64,000 nt of DNA. Origin: Phoronis australis (lineage: Eukaryota; Phoronida; Phoronidae). The DNA lies in the NCBI GenBank assembly GCA_002633005.1, contig NMRA01000075.1, positions 485,950 to 549,949 on the forward strand, read 5' to 3'. Below, in pieces: positions 11,952 through 23,916 of the stretch (the first letter of the stretch is position 1; each line of letters opens with the position of its first letter). The position numbers were made by a program, and so were the translations under genes. The notes beneath the pieces were generated by a model. That model saw only the letters and a program-made list of their open reading frames with translations, had not been told where the DNA came from and made no database searches.

Positions 11952-12419
11952 TCAGGAGAGACCATTCTCGTACGTCGTATAAAGTAAACAACTTTTACAT
12001 GGAGTTAACGTGAACAATGAAATTTTCCCATTTCGCAGAGAAGCTGTCATATACAAAGTTTTTATATGCAATTGTTTTTTTTTCAGCGTTATAGTACTCA
12101 TAAGTATATGAAACGAACTTGTTAAAATTAGGTATATTTTTGTGAAATCACTCCTACAAGGAGAGATGTCACCATATTTGTACCGACCCCCCATGTCCGC
12201 CATAGGTGTGGGTAATACCGGGGAAGCAGCCACAGGGATTTGAGTAACCCTCATGAACCAACAAAGTTTCACGAAGAGTAAGAATGGGTCTAGGGCCCAA
12301 GCGCACTGACGGTTAGCTGGGAGCTGCCTGAAATAAATATAGCTGGGTTCCAAAAGTGGATTCGTACCTATTCCTCTTCGAAGGTCAAGGTTCGTTTTAT
12401 TATTTCGGGAAAATATCAT
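11952..12419 (-). other. Unassigned 155-codon open frame
   Basis: This is one of the longest open frames in the window. Its composition gives no domain, signal peptide or conserved motif that I recognise. The middle contains the segment PVLPTPMADMGG. The C-terminal third is low in acidic residues, as chance AT-rich frames often are. It could be a degraded repeat or chance. Confidence 0.15.
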
Positions 12420-12657
12420 GGCTATTCTTTGAAGTAATTTTTGGAAATTTCAGGACCCGAGGTGCCTGGTATGAGTGTCTTTGTTACCGTTTCAGAATTT
12501 CTTGGTGAAACACAGAATGTAGTCCAGTTTCTGGTTGCTTGGCGCGGGAAATGATAGAGCGCGTCCCAAAAATGTACACACTTCAACGTTTGGAGTTCAT
12601 AGTCAGTTCCCGTGGTTACATCTTATTTTGACACGTGGGTGTGCCTGTCATGACGTC

Positions 12658-12780
12658 CTCGTTGGAGCCCCCATTTGGCAAAGTGGGTAAAAAGGTCCGC
12701 CTCAGAGAAACAAAAAGTCTGAGAAAAGTGAGGCTAGAGTCCCCTAAAAAGGCAGGATTCGGCGTATGCACAATTCATAA
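12658..12780 (+). repeat. Repeat R, copy 1
   Basis: About 120 bp matches 34975-35090. Both contain AAAGGTCCGCCTCAGAGAAA followed by CAAAAAGT and a similar downstream stretch. On the minus strand both keep an open reading TFCFSEADLF; on the plus strand both read KKVRLRETKS. The matching peptides could reflect a shared coding ancestor or only shared repeat DNA. Confidence 0.75.
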
Positions 12781-12799
12781 CCCTGAACGAACCCTCGTA

Positions 12800-14820
12800 T
12801 TCGTATTTGAGGGTTACATCGGGTTGCACATTTGCAGCAATTTATGCTTCGAAACTGTGCACTAATAGACGCAAGTTTTGGACCCCAACTGTTTGTGTGC
12901 GCAGATTCCACAGCCTGAAAACAATGTGTACTGTTGTTCACATATCACGTGTTGCAAGGTTAATTGGACATTTACCTGCAAATTCAACGAAAAACAACGA
13001 TCGTATTACTAATGATTGCTAATGATTCTTGGTCGTGGAATTTGATTCCAGGTAGGAACGAAATGTTAATAAATCTTGAGGATTCTCTCGAGTTCATCTT
13101 TCCTAAATAATCCTTAATAGCTTATTTTTCGGAAATCAGTAATGAAACTCTTTCAGAACCGTTAGCACTTTCACATATCAGTATATTACTTTTTCTTGTA
13201 TGACTTGATGAATTATTCATAGTTCACATGTTTTCAAGATGTTCATTTTCAGTAAAAAAGCATTTTTTTGTGGATTGAACTGTAGAAAGTGTCGAAGAAA
13301 AGTTTAGATCGCTGTAATCATTAGCATTAGCCAATCAAAGAACAAGGAAAGTGTTGGCTGCCAGACTGGTATTGGCTTCTGCCCACGACTTCAGATTTAT
13401 GGCAGCTCATGTGTCTGCTGGCACTGTAATGCATCTCTTATGTAATGTGTAGAATAAGTGTCGAAGGCTCTTGCTACGTATTCTATAATGCCAATGGTGC
13501 TTTTTAGAATCTAATCTAGGCTTTGCAAACTGCCAAGAAGATGCGGAGCAAGATACTATGGGATAGTTCGGGGCAGTATTTTAGTTCAGTGTTACATGAG
13601 AAGGTAGTAAGGTCTTGCTCATGTTAGTGTTAGAAGTGGCTAGGACCTACCTGTAGGGTAGTGCTATTATCTCAAGTATCCATTGTCCTGTCGTGAAGAT
13701 GTTGCATTAGTGTGAATCGTGACTGGGCCACACTTATAACAAAGGTCAAATGTCTCTGGAACCACACAATCACTGATTGCTGTCAAATGTCATTCCGTGT
13801 GTGGAGTGACGCCATAGCTAATGCTACTGAAGATTATATAAATATCAATCTATATTCTTCATTCAATTGTAAAGAAAATTAGCAAAGATTAATCATGAGA
13901 CGAAAGAAAAAAAATACAGGTTAATAATACTTAAATTCAAAGCTATATTTTGGTGGCTGAAATAACTAACGTATACTGTACATAATTCTGTGCCATTTAT
14001 TAAAATCTGACAGTTTTGTACTAGACAGGGGAGATAATCCACAGACCACTTTTTGGGGCTAATTTTAGTGACCATATTTGTGACCTTCTGACTGCCATAA
14101 AACACCTTGTAGCCTTATGTGACTTTTTGAGCATTCAGTTAAAGAGTTAGTCTTGATAACTGAGCAATAAAAAATCTTGCCTCAACTTTGCACCTTAGTG
14201 AAAATTGTCTTGCAAAACTGTCTATTTTCATAGTTTGGAAATGACGAGCAGAGTTTACAGACCATTTGAACAAACTTTTAGGCAATAAGTCTGCTTTAAA
14301 TAGTTATAGAAACCAAGTTTTAACTCTTTCAAATGAAAACAAGATGTTTTCCGGGTTTATTACGCGGCAAGTATCAAACATGAACCCGATGACCTTTGCC
14401 CACTGAGGGAGTCAGTTGAGGTTAAGCTTGAGGATATATAAAAAATGTACGTGTAACCCTCTTGTATTCTTTCACTTCTTTTACATTATCAGGTTAATTT
14501 AAAAACTCTGTAGAAATTTTAAATGGAAATAAATGCCTTTAAGATTAAACGAGTAAGAATTGATATTTGTAATGACTGGTTTTGAAAGAAGCAAGTGCAT
14601 TTTAAAAAGACAAAATTGCGGGCGATGTCGATGGGCCTTCATGTTCCTTTAGAGTTTATTCTGCAAAAAATCCGATCACAAAAGCTTTGTGCTTTAGTGA
14701 GTTATGTTAAAGACACCACTGAACATTTGAGATACAGGACACTACCTCACAAAGCAAGGCCTGTGCCAGAGTAAGGACTCGTACTACCCAGAGTCGGTGA
14801 ATTTCTGACTGAACAGGACC
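12800..14820. other. Intergenic, no supported gene
   Basis: AT-rich sequence with only short unsupported frames. Nothing repeats elsewhere in the window that I could see. The last few hundred bases may hold decayed upstream parts of the pseudogene beginning at 14825, but I could not align them. Confidence 0.5.
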
Positions 14821-14824
14821 AGTC

Positions 14825-15822
14825 ATGGAAGAGTCTGGTAATGCTGGATGTTACCACTCTGCTCCTCTCCTCCTGAACGTAGCAGCCTTGTCAAATTCTA
14901 CCGGCATTTCTGTTTCAAGATATGACTTTAGTGAAAGTCAGAATGGAAAGGATCTCTGTGATCGCAAGATCGCTCCACTCAAACAACATGTAAAGTACTT
15001 TGTAGCCGAAGGTAACAATATCATAAACTTTCTGGATTTGAAAGAAGCATTACTTTCCAGTGGCCGTGTGAATGGGTGTTATGTGTATGCATGTTCAGTC
15101 AATGCAACAAAGTCTTTTCCAAAATACTCAGTTCCTGGTATAAGCACATTCCCAAATTCCCACTATTCCACCCAAGGAATTCGCGTGTGGAAATCATTCC
15201 ATGTAGGTGACGGTAAGTTCTTACAAATACTGAGAAAATGGGAACCCTATTTCTCTAAAATACACTAACATCTCTCTCAGACATGGCGGGTTTTCAACAC
15301 CAAGAGTTAAGGTTGGCATTGTATCAGATCTGGTGAAGAGCCTCAACAAAAGTTCCCTTGTACCCAGCAAGGTTACTCGAAATTTTTTGATACACGTATG
15401 ACCACATCGCACGACAGTGGTCAGAAATGCTTTCAGATGCAAGAACCGGAGCGTCATTTGAGACAGCCTCAGAGTACTATTTGGATGAGACGAATGCTGA
15501 AGCAATAGGTTAGGCATTAAAAAAGGTAAAAGGTCAACAAAATTTTCATCAAAGGTTAAGAACTTTCTGACGAACATATTCGATGAAGGAGATAAGTCAG
15601 GTAAAAACGTTCACTCTCGGAAGTGCCAAAATGGAGAAAACATTTCGAGAACCTACTGGTAAAGTGTTTACCTGTGATATTAAGTGAATCGCAGATTGGT
15701 GGATTTTTTGGAGGTTTTCTGCAGCAATGTTTATGACAATGCAATTTCTGCTGAAGATGCTGTTATATCGTCAGATTTACTGAATGAAGTGGTAAATGAG
15801 CTCAACGTTTATTTAGCCTAGT
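14825..15822 (+). pseudogene. Decayed multi-copy family gene (NAGCYHS / C2H2-associated type)
   Basis: Five or six blocks follow in order but in shifting frames. Block 1 (14825-15212) reads NAGCYHSAPLL, then RYDFSESQNGKDLCDRK, then GIRVWKSFHVGDG, and ends at a good donor (GACG|GTAAGT). A strong acceptor (CATCTCTCTCAG) lies at 15280. Block 2 (15282-15398) contains SDLVKSLNKSSLVPSK. Block 3 (15433-15510) contains ETASEYYLDETNAEA. Block 4 (15513-15660) contains KRSTKFSSKVKNFLTNIFDEG. Block 5 (15680-15727) reads LSESQIGGFFGGFLQQ. Block 6 (15726-15822) reads SAEDAVISSDLLNEVVNEL. From memory, this order matches uncharacterised proteins with many copies in cnidarians and other animals, probably transposon-derived, that often end in C2H2 fingers. 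Those copies usually read SDNAGCYH; here the Asp is replaced (ESGNAGCY). In-frame stops and shifts between blocks indicate a pseudogene. Confidence 0.6.
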
Positions 15823-15849
15823 TTTGTAGCATACCAGTCAAAGATGTGT

Positions 15850-17129
15850 GATATATGAAGTCGAGACCGTTACTTCTGTTTACTTCATGTCTGTCATGAA
15901 TGAGTCATAAATAAAATTGTCTCTCGTGAATTATTTTCTATTGACTGTGAATGTGTACCTTTTTATACAACTGATGATCACACTGGCAGAAATATTCAGC
16001 TTTAGGGTGCCCGGTGTGTGGGGGGAACACCAGATTTCTGGCGACTGGTGGCGAATAAAATTTGTAGCAACCGGTAGGGACATCACAATATGAACGTTAC
16101 AATGACTATCGACAAGTTGAAGGATTTTTTGCACTGAACACTATAAGGGAGGCATATCCACCTTGGACGCCTTCCTTTGCCTGTGGCACGAACAAGGCAG
16201 ATAGACAACAAGACAGGGGTGAGTTCAGTAACACTAGAACCTCTCTAAAATTTATCCAAAACCACGTGTTCTTATTTAAAATGCAGGGCAATATTTCGCG
16301 AAGTCTTGTATCATAGCAAGGTCCTTGTGTTACTGATCTTATTCTAGATGCGTCTTCAGTCTCTACGTAAACAAAAGCAGCGTCATCTATCATCATGCCA
16401 GTTGATTTACGTTACATATTTTTTGTAATAAGCAATAATCATCAATGCCGTTTTCAGAGAATGGTAATTAATAATGCTGTCTGCCTTTTCTCCAAAATAC
16501 AAGGTTTTTATGTCGTGTTTCGCAAGCTAATTGTATGTTCCAAGAGCCCCCTATTGGCAGCAGAGGCAACTGAGAACGTGCAAAAGGACGAAGTGCAGTT
16601 CGTGTAATGCTTCGTACGCAAAAACTACATTAGAAGCAAGATTTTTTATTTTAGATTATGAACAGGTTAGGAATGACTAAACAAATTATTATAAAGTCAA
16701 TTTCAGGAAAGGTGCGTTATGGCTGCTACACAGTGCCAAATTTGGCCGAAAATGGCTTCAGTGAAAAACTGAAAAATAGCCGTTGTTGCCTCACAAATTC
16801 AAAACGTACAAACTTATAAATGGATTTTGAAAATTATGCCATTAAATTATTCAGCCACTGTCCTTTCAATTCGTATTATTAATTTGTTTTGACCTTACCA
16901 CACATGCTAGTAAAATGCATTCAAACATGCCTACTTCGACGCCCAATTTTGTTGCAAAATGGAGGTACAGGTCATAAAAAGAAAAGTGATGATTGAAAAT
17001 TCTTAAAAAGTGAGGTTTTTCTACATCTCAACAAACCAAACTCATGTGCTAAGTTTCAAAAAAATCGGTGATTTTGGGTATAGACTCTACCTGTTGGTTT
17101 TTATATGGAGTCACTCTTAACTTTCAACT
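15850..17129. other. Intergenic, no supported gene
   Basis: Includes a 96-codon minus ORF at 16106-16396 and a 70-codon plus ORF at 16395. Neither has a recognisable motif. Repeat X begins at about 17130. Confidence 0.5.
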
Positions 17130-17583
17130 GAATGTTACTTGTTTCGTTTGTCCTGATAAATGATGCAAGTGTGGTTATTCATAATCTAAGCACACGACGT
17201 TGTGCTACAATAGATGTTTCAGCGAGTAAGTTCTGAAGTTTAAATCCGCAACGTCATGCAATATGTTTTTCTTCCTCCGCGAAAGAGGAGATTTATGACT
17301 ATTACACGTTATTACAATTCAAGTATCTAGATTCCAAGCTTCTGGACACGGCTGCTACTGAGTGCAGAGGGCTCTACGCATGCGCATGGACCATCAATTC
17401 ATGTTTGCTCAGCCGTAAAAGCGATTATAAAATAATTATTGTGCTCATGGTGGTCAAAGGAAAAAGCACAGATGAACCGTATCTAATTGCGTGATTCAAG
17501 CTCCAGTATGCAGTACATTCACCCTCAGGGGCCCAACTTCTGAGGGTCTTGGGATGTGGGGGAGTAAACCCCCTAATAATTTT
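17130..17583 (+). repeat. Interspersed repeat X, copy 2
   Basis: Same orientation as 3977-4423 and alignable through most of its length, ending at CCCCCTAATAATTT. A local hairpin is clearer here: ACCCTCAG pairs with CTGAGGGT, and GGGGG pairs with CCCCC, near 17521-17573. It is not followed by repeat Y. The 73-codon minus frame across its end is a by-product. Confidence 0.85.
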
Positions 17584-18612
17584 GGATTTCATAACGCGAA
17601 GTTGTCGTGAGGACTCGATTGGGACCTCAGGGGTCTCACGCTCCACCGGCTAAATTGAAAAGGCTTTGTCCAGTCACGCGTTGTGGGTCATAAATCGAGA
17701 TAATGATACCAACAGCTGACGCGACAAGCAGAACTACTTTCTTTTACTTCATTTGTGCACTAACTGGAGAAATTTAGAATTAGACTTTTAAACACTATCC
17801 GATCGTCAACTTTTTTCGGGAGACTTAAATCTCAATGTAGTTTGCGCAAAGACGATGTGCAATTTTTGGAGGTGTATTGACGATGATCAACGTTAAAACG
17901 GAGAGTAAATAAGTGCGTAATTGATCATCCAATCGGTAGTTTTGCGAGAAAGCGACGACCTTGCCGAAATTGAATAACGGAAACCCTTGAAAATCATTAT
18001 AAGCGAGAAAGAGAAAACAAATATTTTCTGACGTTTAGGCTCATTAACTTTGAGTAAACGAAACGTCGCAAATATGTTCCGTCTTCTCTTGCGCGCTCAG
18101 TGTTATGGCTAAAAATCGAGTTAGGAAACATCTAGACTAAAATCTTGATGGTATCTTATTTTGCCAGCGACCATACACGGTATAAAAATGAATGAAAAGC
18201 TGAATTAGGCAAAACTTGACTTGCTGGAATTCTCGTCAAGGAACGCATAAATATCACCATCATCTTCATGTCAAAATTACCAACTAAAACTCGAGGGGGA
18301 GGGCACGAACCTTACATCCTGGTACGCGTTTTCGTTAACGAACTTCAAAAAATAGAGCATGGAGGAGTGTTTGAAAGAGCCAAAATCCATCCAAGTCGAA
18401 GTGGCCATAACGGAGCGATATGGAGATTTAAAATGACGTGATTTATCCATTTTTTCAGTTGCTGTGTACCTAAATGAACTGGCACAGAAAAAATGACTTA
18501 GGCCTACAGTACGATTTTCTGAAACGTACCTCAGCGAAATCGTCAAAGAAAAAAGCGCCACTTGCCACCTAAAACGGACAAAAACAACCAAAGCGCGCAA
18601 CGCGTCGCTTAC
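17584..18612. other. Intergenic or intronic
   Basis: No independent coding signal. The 130-codon minus open frame 18277-18669 crosses the strong donor at 18612, so most of it would be intron if the exon at 18613-18669 is real. Confidence 0.4.
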
Positions 18613-18669
18613 CTGAAAAAGTAACTCTTTCACTTGTTGTTTGTGGTTAAACATGTGATGTGTACCCAT
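18613..18669 (-). CDS. Candidate short first exon
   Basis: An ATG at 18669 in an A-rich context opens 19 codons (MGTHHMFNHKQQVKELLFQ). They end exactly at a consensus donor, CAG|GTAAGC. A second minus frame, open from 19013 to 18630, covers the same DNA in another phase and has no known motif. No downstream exon was found. The case rests on the donor and phase alone. Confidence 0.22.
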
Positions 18670-19019
18670 ATTTTTGGTCGTGGCACCCTACAACGGGCTA
18701 CTACTTCAAATGACACGTATATATTGTCGATGTCAAAATTTAACTGCCCCACCGGTTCCCAGGGTTTCATGTTTTGTAATTTAAAATGATTGCATAAACT
18801 TAGGAATAAATGCGAATTACAGGCACTGCGTTCACAAAGAGTAAGAAAACAAAAACCCAGCGGCATACGATCACCTCGCTTTAACAATGCATTGTGCGCA
18901 TTCCACATAACTAGTAGGCCACTCTTCAGATTAGTGCTTGGGCAATGAAAATAAGTGTAAGATTTCGGAAGAGTGTAATATATATTGTACATGAGAATTT
19001 CAAACGTTAACATGACTAG

Positions 19020-21500
19020 TTGTTCATACTATGGGAAAAGCAATAAGGGACACAGGCACTAGCGATGATAAACTCTTCAGTATAAATATTACATTTCACA
19101 GGATGAGCAAAACATGCACTAAGCACTGTTGAGATAACCTACCGAAATCTTTTTAACTAACAATTATAAACTCTGCAATATAAACAATACACTTTATACA
19201 ATGAACATGTAACAAATATACACACCCAAATAGTGTTACATGCAATCCCTGATGAGATCATCCATAAGTATGAATCCCTCCATGTAAACAATAACTCACA
19301 TGGTGAGCAAAATATTTAAAGTGGGACTTAACTACAACATAGAAACCTTCAAAATTTGTGTCATAGCAGTACAAGGTTCTACTACTTGACAAAACACCAT
19401 AAGTGATATAACTGCTGAGATCACTACCTTCACGAGGAAAAGTTATCAATATAATAATATGAAACATGGGTTTGAGCAAAGTACCGGTAGGTGCACAATA
19501 CTGCTATCCCTGGTGGAACCAGTCACTGAAAACCGCAATAAATTGCACACCTCACAAGATGACAATAATATGTATACAAGAATTTGCTTTTCAAGATAAC
19601 CATGTGGAAATGACAGGGTCATTGCAGAACTTGGTAAAAAATCTGCATTTCAGCCTAAAAAACAACCATTTTCAAAACCACACCAGGAGTCACTGAATAA
19701 AAATACTAAAAAAGACAGTATGTAATTCATTTCTTGGGATGCAAACAATAACTATCCTAAACTGAAAAGATCAGTCATCCAAGGCTTGAAGAATATTCAA
19801 AATAGATACACTGGTTAAGCAATAAACTAGTAACAACAATAACGGAGACATGTCGCAATAAATACATCCCTAGTTTTATAGGAGTAAAACTAGCATTTCA
19901 AGCTCAACAATGCCCATACAACACAAGCAGCTTACACATTTCCATAACCACACAGGCAATACTGGTGTGGTACATGAATGAGGTGCACACACTATGCATT
20001 CATACACATGTGAGTAGGACATTCTCACTGACCACAATGGTCAACAAAGCTGCATGCAGAATACTACCCTGCTGGCATCTCAAAGCATTTGATATACATA
20101 GAACATTGGAAATGAGTGGAGGGCACACTAATAAATGCTCTGGTGGGGCCCTTAAATCCAGTAAGGTCATACGCTGTTCAGCAAAAAAAAAACAGCTTTT
20201 CAAACAAATTTCCAAACACAGTACAACACTTTCAAACACGATTAAGTGCCAAAAATACCGGAATTGATACCTGGGCCCTGTCATTGATCTTTTTACAGGA
20301 ATTGGAACTCGAAATTACGTTTGGAATTTTGTACTCTACTTTTGTGCGAACTTAAGACAGGTGGCTATTATCCTATGCTCCTATTAGTGTTAGTTTACAG
20401 TTGATAAACCCAAGAAGAATCCAGTACAATAAACTGGTATGTTATGAAATCCATTCTAGTTACTTCACGAAAAATAAGCAGAGCTTGGAATGAGCAATAA
20501 CAAAAACAGCGGAGAAATTTCCAGCTGATGTATGATACACAAAAAATAGGTTTGGGTGATAGACATTTTTGGATGTAAAATTTACCTGAACTAAACATTT
20601 AATGAAGTCGAAAAAATCATAAAAAGAGGAAACTGGAAATCCAATCAGAGAAAATCGACACCAAAAAAGGAATTCCTCTTAAAAGACGGAAATCCCAAGC
20701 CCTGATCAAGTCTGTATTCTCCAGGCTTCAACGTGTACATAAATGCAACTGTCAAGCGGTATACCTTCTTGAAATTGTCACGGCAAGCTCTCTGAAATGT
20801 AAACAGTCACAGTTTTGGTGGTGTGATTTTAAAACTTCTGGTGCTGATGACCTTGTGCACGTGCAGTAGTGTACCACAGCTTACACTCATGTAGTCAGAA
20901 GGTCACATCACTGTTTGGAAGGGCATCATTTTTTAGAGGGATTGTTGAGTGTTGCTCAATGCTCAGGACTCAGGAGTTTTGGGAAGCAGTTGAACGAATT
21001 AGAAACCAACGATGAAAACATTCATGAAAAGAAACCAAACCCCATAAAACGCTTTAATGAGTGGTTCGAAAAAGAGGAGATAAAAGTACATGTGCACTGT
21101 CAAGCAAGAGCTGCATGATAGTAAGAAAAGGTTCAACAAGTGAAATACAGTTTACTCACTGGTAAATATTAAACTAAGCAATCAGGGTGTAGACTGGACT
21201 GGATTATTTTGTAAACAAAAGTCAAGAGTGAACAATAGGGCCAGGTGTGCAGGACTAAGGGTTAAGCTAGTACTGGTATGCAGAATACAATGGCTTATCA
21301 ATATATTATGTCATCAAATTCAGTCAACAGAGAGTGCACTATGGCAAGGGGGTTGGGGGGATCTACAGAAAACAATGAAATGAAACATAAACAAATGTAA
21401 AGAAATGAGAACAAGGTAACAAAGACACGGCTGAAGATTGCTGTCTCCACCTCTTATTAATAAAACTTAAATGGTAATTTAAAACAATGGCTTGACATTA
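19020..21500. other. Intergenic or intronic, no supported gene
   Basis: AT-rich. The 94-codon minus and 100-codon plus frames at 19965-20284 shadow each other. A 67-codon plus frame at 20915-21118 ends with a charged, helix-like tail (PIKRFNEWFEKEEIKVHV) that could be an exon remnant. I recognise no family. Confidence 0.4.
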
Positions 21501-21520
21501 TTTCATTTGCGAACACCATT

Positions 21521-21550
21521 CCAAAAATTCTGGATCTGCCACTGGCATTG
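21521..21550 (-). mobile_element. Remnant end of a GGCGGAT-type element
   Basis: The minus strand reads CAATGCCAGTGGCAGATCCA, close to the CAGTGGCGGAT ends seen at 7900, 45344 and 52873. No matching second end was found, so this is probably a truncated copy. Confidence 0.35.
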
Positions 21551-21820
21551 AAAATCCCGGAATACCAATTCAATCCGACAACATCGGACTTGTTACAGTA
21601 AATCTACTTCACAAAGAACAAACACAACATTGAAGGCACCATGGTATATTCGCTCAGACGTTTATCTTTCACTAAGTAACAATGTTTCTCTGACTTTAAA
21701 TGTGGTAGATGTACATAGTCTGTAATTTCATGAACACAAAATCCCACGCAAACACGGTATACTTTATCTATACAGCCAACAGCATCATGCGAGCATAAGG
21801 GATGACAAAAAAATACTTAC

Positions 21821-22028
21821 GTTTTTCTTCACCAGGTCCAGGTACCGAGCCCGACGTAGTCGATCGGCTCAGCCTCTCACGAATCACGGCTCGACGAGCT
21901 GGTCAAACTCAGACGGCCATCCAGGAAAACCGACGTGAATTCCCAGCGCTGTCATTTACTCCCCGCTCAATTGCTTCCTTCCAATGGCCGTTTTCGTCAA
22001 CTGCCTGCATTTTCTGTCCATCTTCCAT
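21821..22028 (-). pseudogene. Frameshifted first exon with Tudor/chromo-barrel-like motif
   Basis: The ATG at 22028 (TTTCAAAATGGAAG) begins MEDGQKMQAVDENGHWKEA. That fits the first strand of Tudor-knot, MBT or chromo-barrel domains (pattern: G-x-K-hydrophobic-x-A-x-D-x-x-G-x-W). The second strand, IHVGFPGWPSEFDQLVE, matches the usual V-H-F-x-G-W-x-x-x-F-D pattern but lies in another frame. The tail RAVIRERLSRSTTSG returns to the first frame. The exon ends at a clean donor, AAACG|GTAAGT-like (GTAAGT at 21815-21820). Two compensating shifts inside about 100 bp suggest a decaying exon. An unusual intron or a sequence error is also possible. No downstream exons were identified. Confidence 0.5.
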
Positions 22029-22579
22029 TTTGAAACGGCTACTTTTGAATTGAGAGCAAAAACAACAACACAGCCATCCTCACGTGTTGGCCGGACTCAC
22101 TACTCACCACCATGCGCGAGTTAGGTCCTTATAGACATGTTCACCAAAATGAAACTGCTGTTTTCTTGTTAAAATATAGAGTACGATTTTACTTACATTT
22201 TGATAATTTACCATGCAAATAGTTTAAAAATGACAATTATAAGTCGATTTTGACGTCTTCCTTTGTTGACAGTGAAACCGCATTACCGCGTAGTAATCTT
22301 GTGTGACGATTCTCTGAGTGTGCAGGGCTAGCCTGGACTGAAAGTGAAATATCTCGGCCAAAACTTCATCGATTTTCGTGGGAGAAAAACGCTTGTTTTC
22401 AGAATTTTACGAGGAATTTGTTGATGAATCTTTTACATGTTATTGAAAAAGGCGAAAATACAAACGCGCGAGTCATATTTCTTCAGGCAGCCCTTAGCGG
22501 CTTCACGGGCAATAAAATGTAATCGACCGAATAGATTCGTCGACCACAGATTTACCCTGTGGTTTTTCCGCTTGATCCC

Positions 22580-22621
22580 AGACCGCCCCGAGTTGCTCCA
22601 GCATCCATCTCGGGGCGGTCT
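22580..22621. other. Perfect 13 bp GC-rich hairpin
   Basis: AGACCGCCCCGAG (22580-22592) is the exact reverse complement of CTCGGGGCGGTCT (22609-22621), with a 16-base loop. It lies just before repeat Y copy 2. It may be a transposon end or structured RNA; no function is assigned. Confidence 0.85.
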
Positions 22622-22644
22622 CTCACGAGGGTTTAGCGTTATGT

Positions 22645-22914
22645 AGTTGGGCTAAGAAAGACGATGTTGGTCAACATACCCATTCAAATGAATATTTTTC
22701 CAAATTAGTGATTTTTTAAGAAATGGACTTCATGTTGGCTCGTTGAGTCCACTTACCCTACTCCTTAGCCGCGGATTTACTTATTGTTTCTGGGAATTGT
22801 TCCTCACAACGAAACTTCATGAACGTGGTTTGGGTGTGAGAGACTCAGAATGAATGCTATTTTAACCCAGCTATTTACAAGCACAAGCTGACGAGACATC
22901 AACACAGCCGCAAT
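22645..22914 (+). repeat. Interspersed repeat Y, copy 2
   Basis: Matches 4424-4699 in the same orientation from AGTTGGGCTAAGAAAGAC to the ACACAGCCGCAAT block. Repeat X is absent upstream. Divergence is by scattered substitutions and a few indels. Confidence 0.85.
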
Positions 22915-22919
22915 AATTT

Positions 22920-23635
22920 TTTACCGGAAAAGTTTCTGTCTGCCACTGTCGTGTCTACGTATGCGGTGTACCAATTTGTAACTACATTAGTCGTGTTTTT
23001 AGTACTCGATAGACTTATTGAACGACATTAAAGACCGTGACGTTCAACTGAATACGGGTCAGCTTTCTTTGCAACATGGGAGATCTTTGGATCGCTTCCG
23101 ATCTTATGGCATGTACTCCAAAACCTCTATAAGGCCAAGTGAGTGTCCCAAACTCGCTATGGTGGCGCTTGTAAATATATAGTTGGCCATTGGTGAGAAA
23201 GTGTCGTCTATACGAGCGTAATTCAAGGGCAGAAGGCCGACGTGAAAACTACCTCTGGCTTTAAATTACACAAACAATCTTAACGTACAATTATAATTAC
23301 AACAACCAAAGTGCGACGATTTTGTATCGAGTGTTCAAAGGGATGTTATTGAAATGAGAAAACAACTGGCAACCTCTCCTGTTGAAATGCTTGCTACACA
23401 ATAAGATAACAATTTGTGTTGTCATGGCGCGTGTTCACTCTTCACCAGTCACTTTATTAATAGTAATAAAACTATTCTGGTATTCTACATGTATACAATC
23501 TCGTCGTTTCACGTTCTTCTTTGGTTTTACGGCTCTTCGTTTTACGCCGGTCAATCGCGCGCAATTTGTGAGCTTAAACAACAACAGCCGATTTCGTAAA
23601 GTTGGTTTAAACTGGACTTGGACCAGGTTTAAAGA
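22920..23635. other. Intergenic, no supported gene
   Basis: The overlapping plus frames at 23382 and 23414 (95 and 61 codons) share DNA in different phases and carry no motif. Confidence 0.5.
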
Positions 23636-23866
23636 TAAAGGTGGCTTAATTTTTAGACCAGTGGTCTAGTAAAACTTGGTTCAACTCGAGTTTAGACCTG
23701 GTCTAAGTCAGTTTTCATTTTACCAACAAGGTCTATATTCTTTAGACCTGTGTTAAGATCTTAAAAAAAGGTATATCATTGGACTTGGTCAGACCCAGGT
23801 TTAACTTTTTTTCCATATAAACACTCTAAGATGTACAACAATGAGGTATGTGCAAATGAAAAACAG

Positions 23867-23881
23867 GCACACGCACGCACA

Positions 23882-23916
<35 letters not shown>
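23867..23916 (+). repeat. CA microsatellite
   Basis: A slightly impure (CA)n tract of about 50 bases with ACGCACGCAC at its left edge. Confidence 0.98.

Noticed and set aside
11952-12419. 155-codon minus ORF as a gene
   Set aside because: No recognisable domain, no splice context and unusual composition; kept only as a low-confidence open frame.
23867-23916. Repeat tract considered as a CRISPR-like array
   Set aside because: It is a dinucleotide microsatellite with no spacer structure, and the sequence is eukaryotic.
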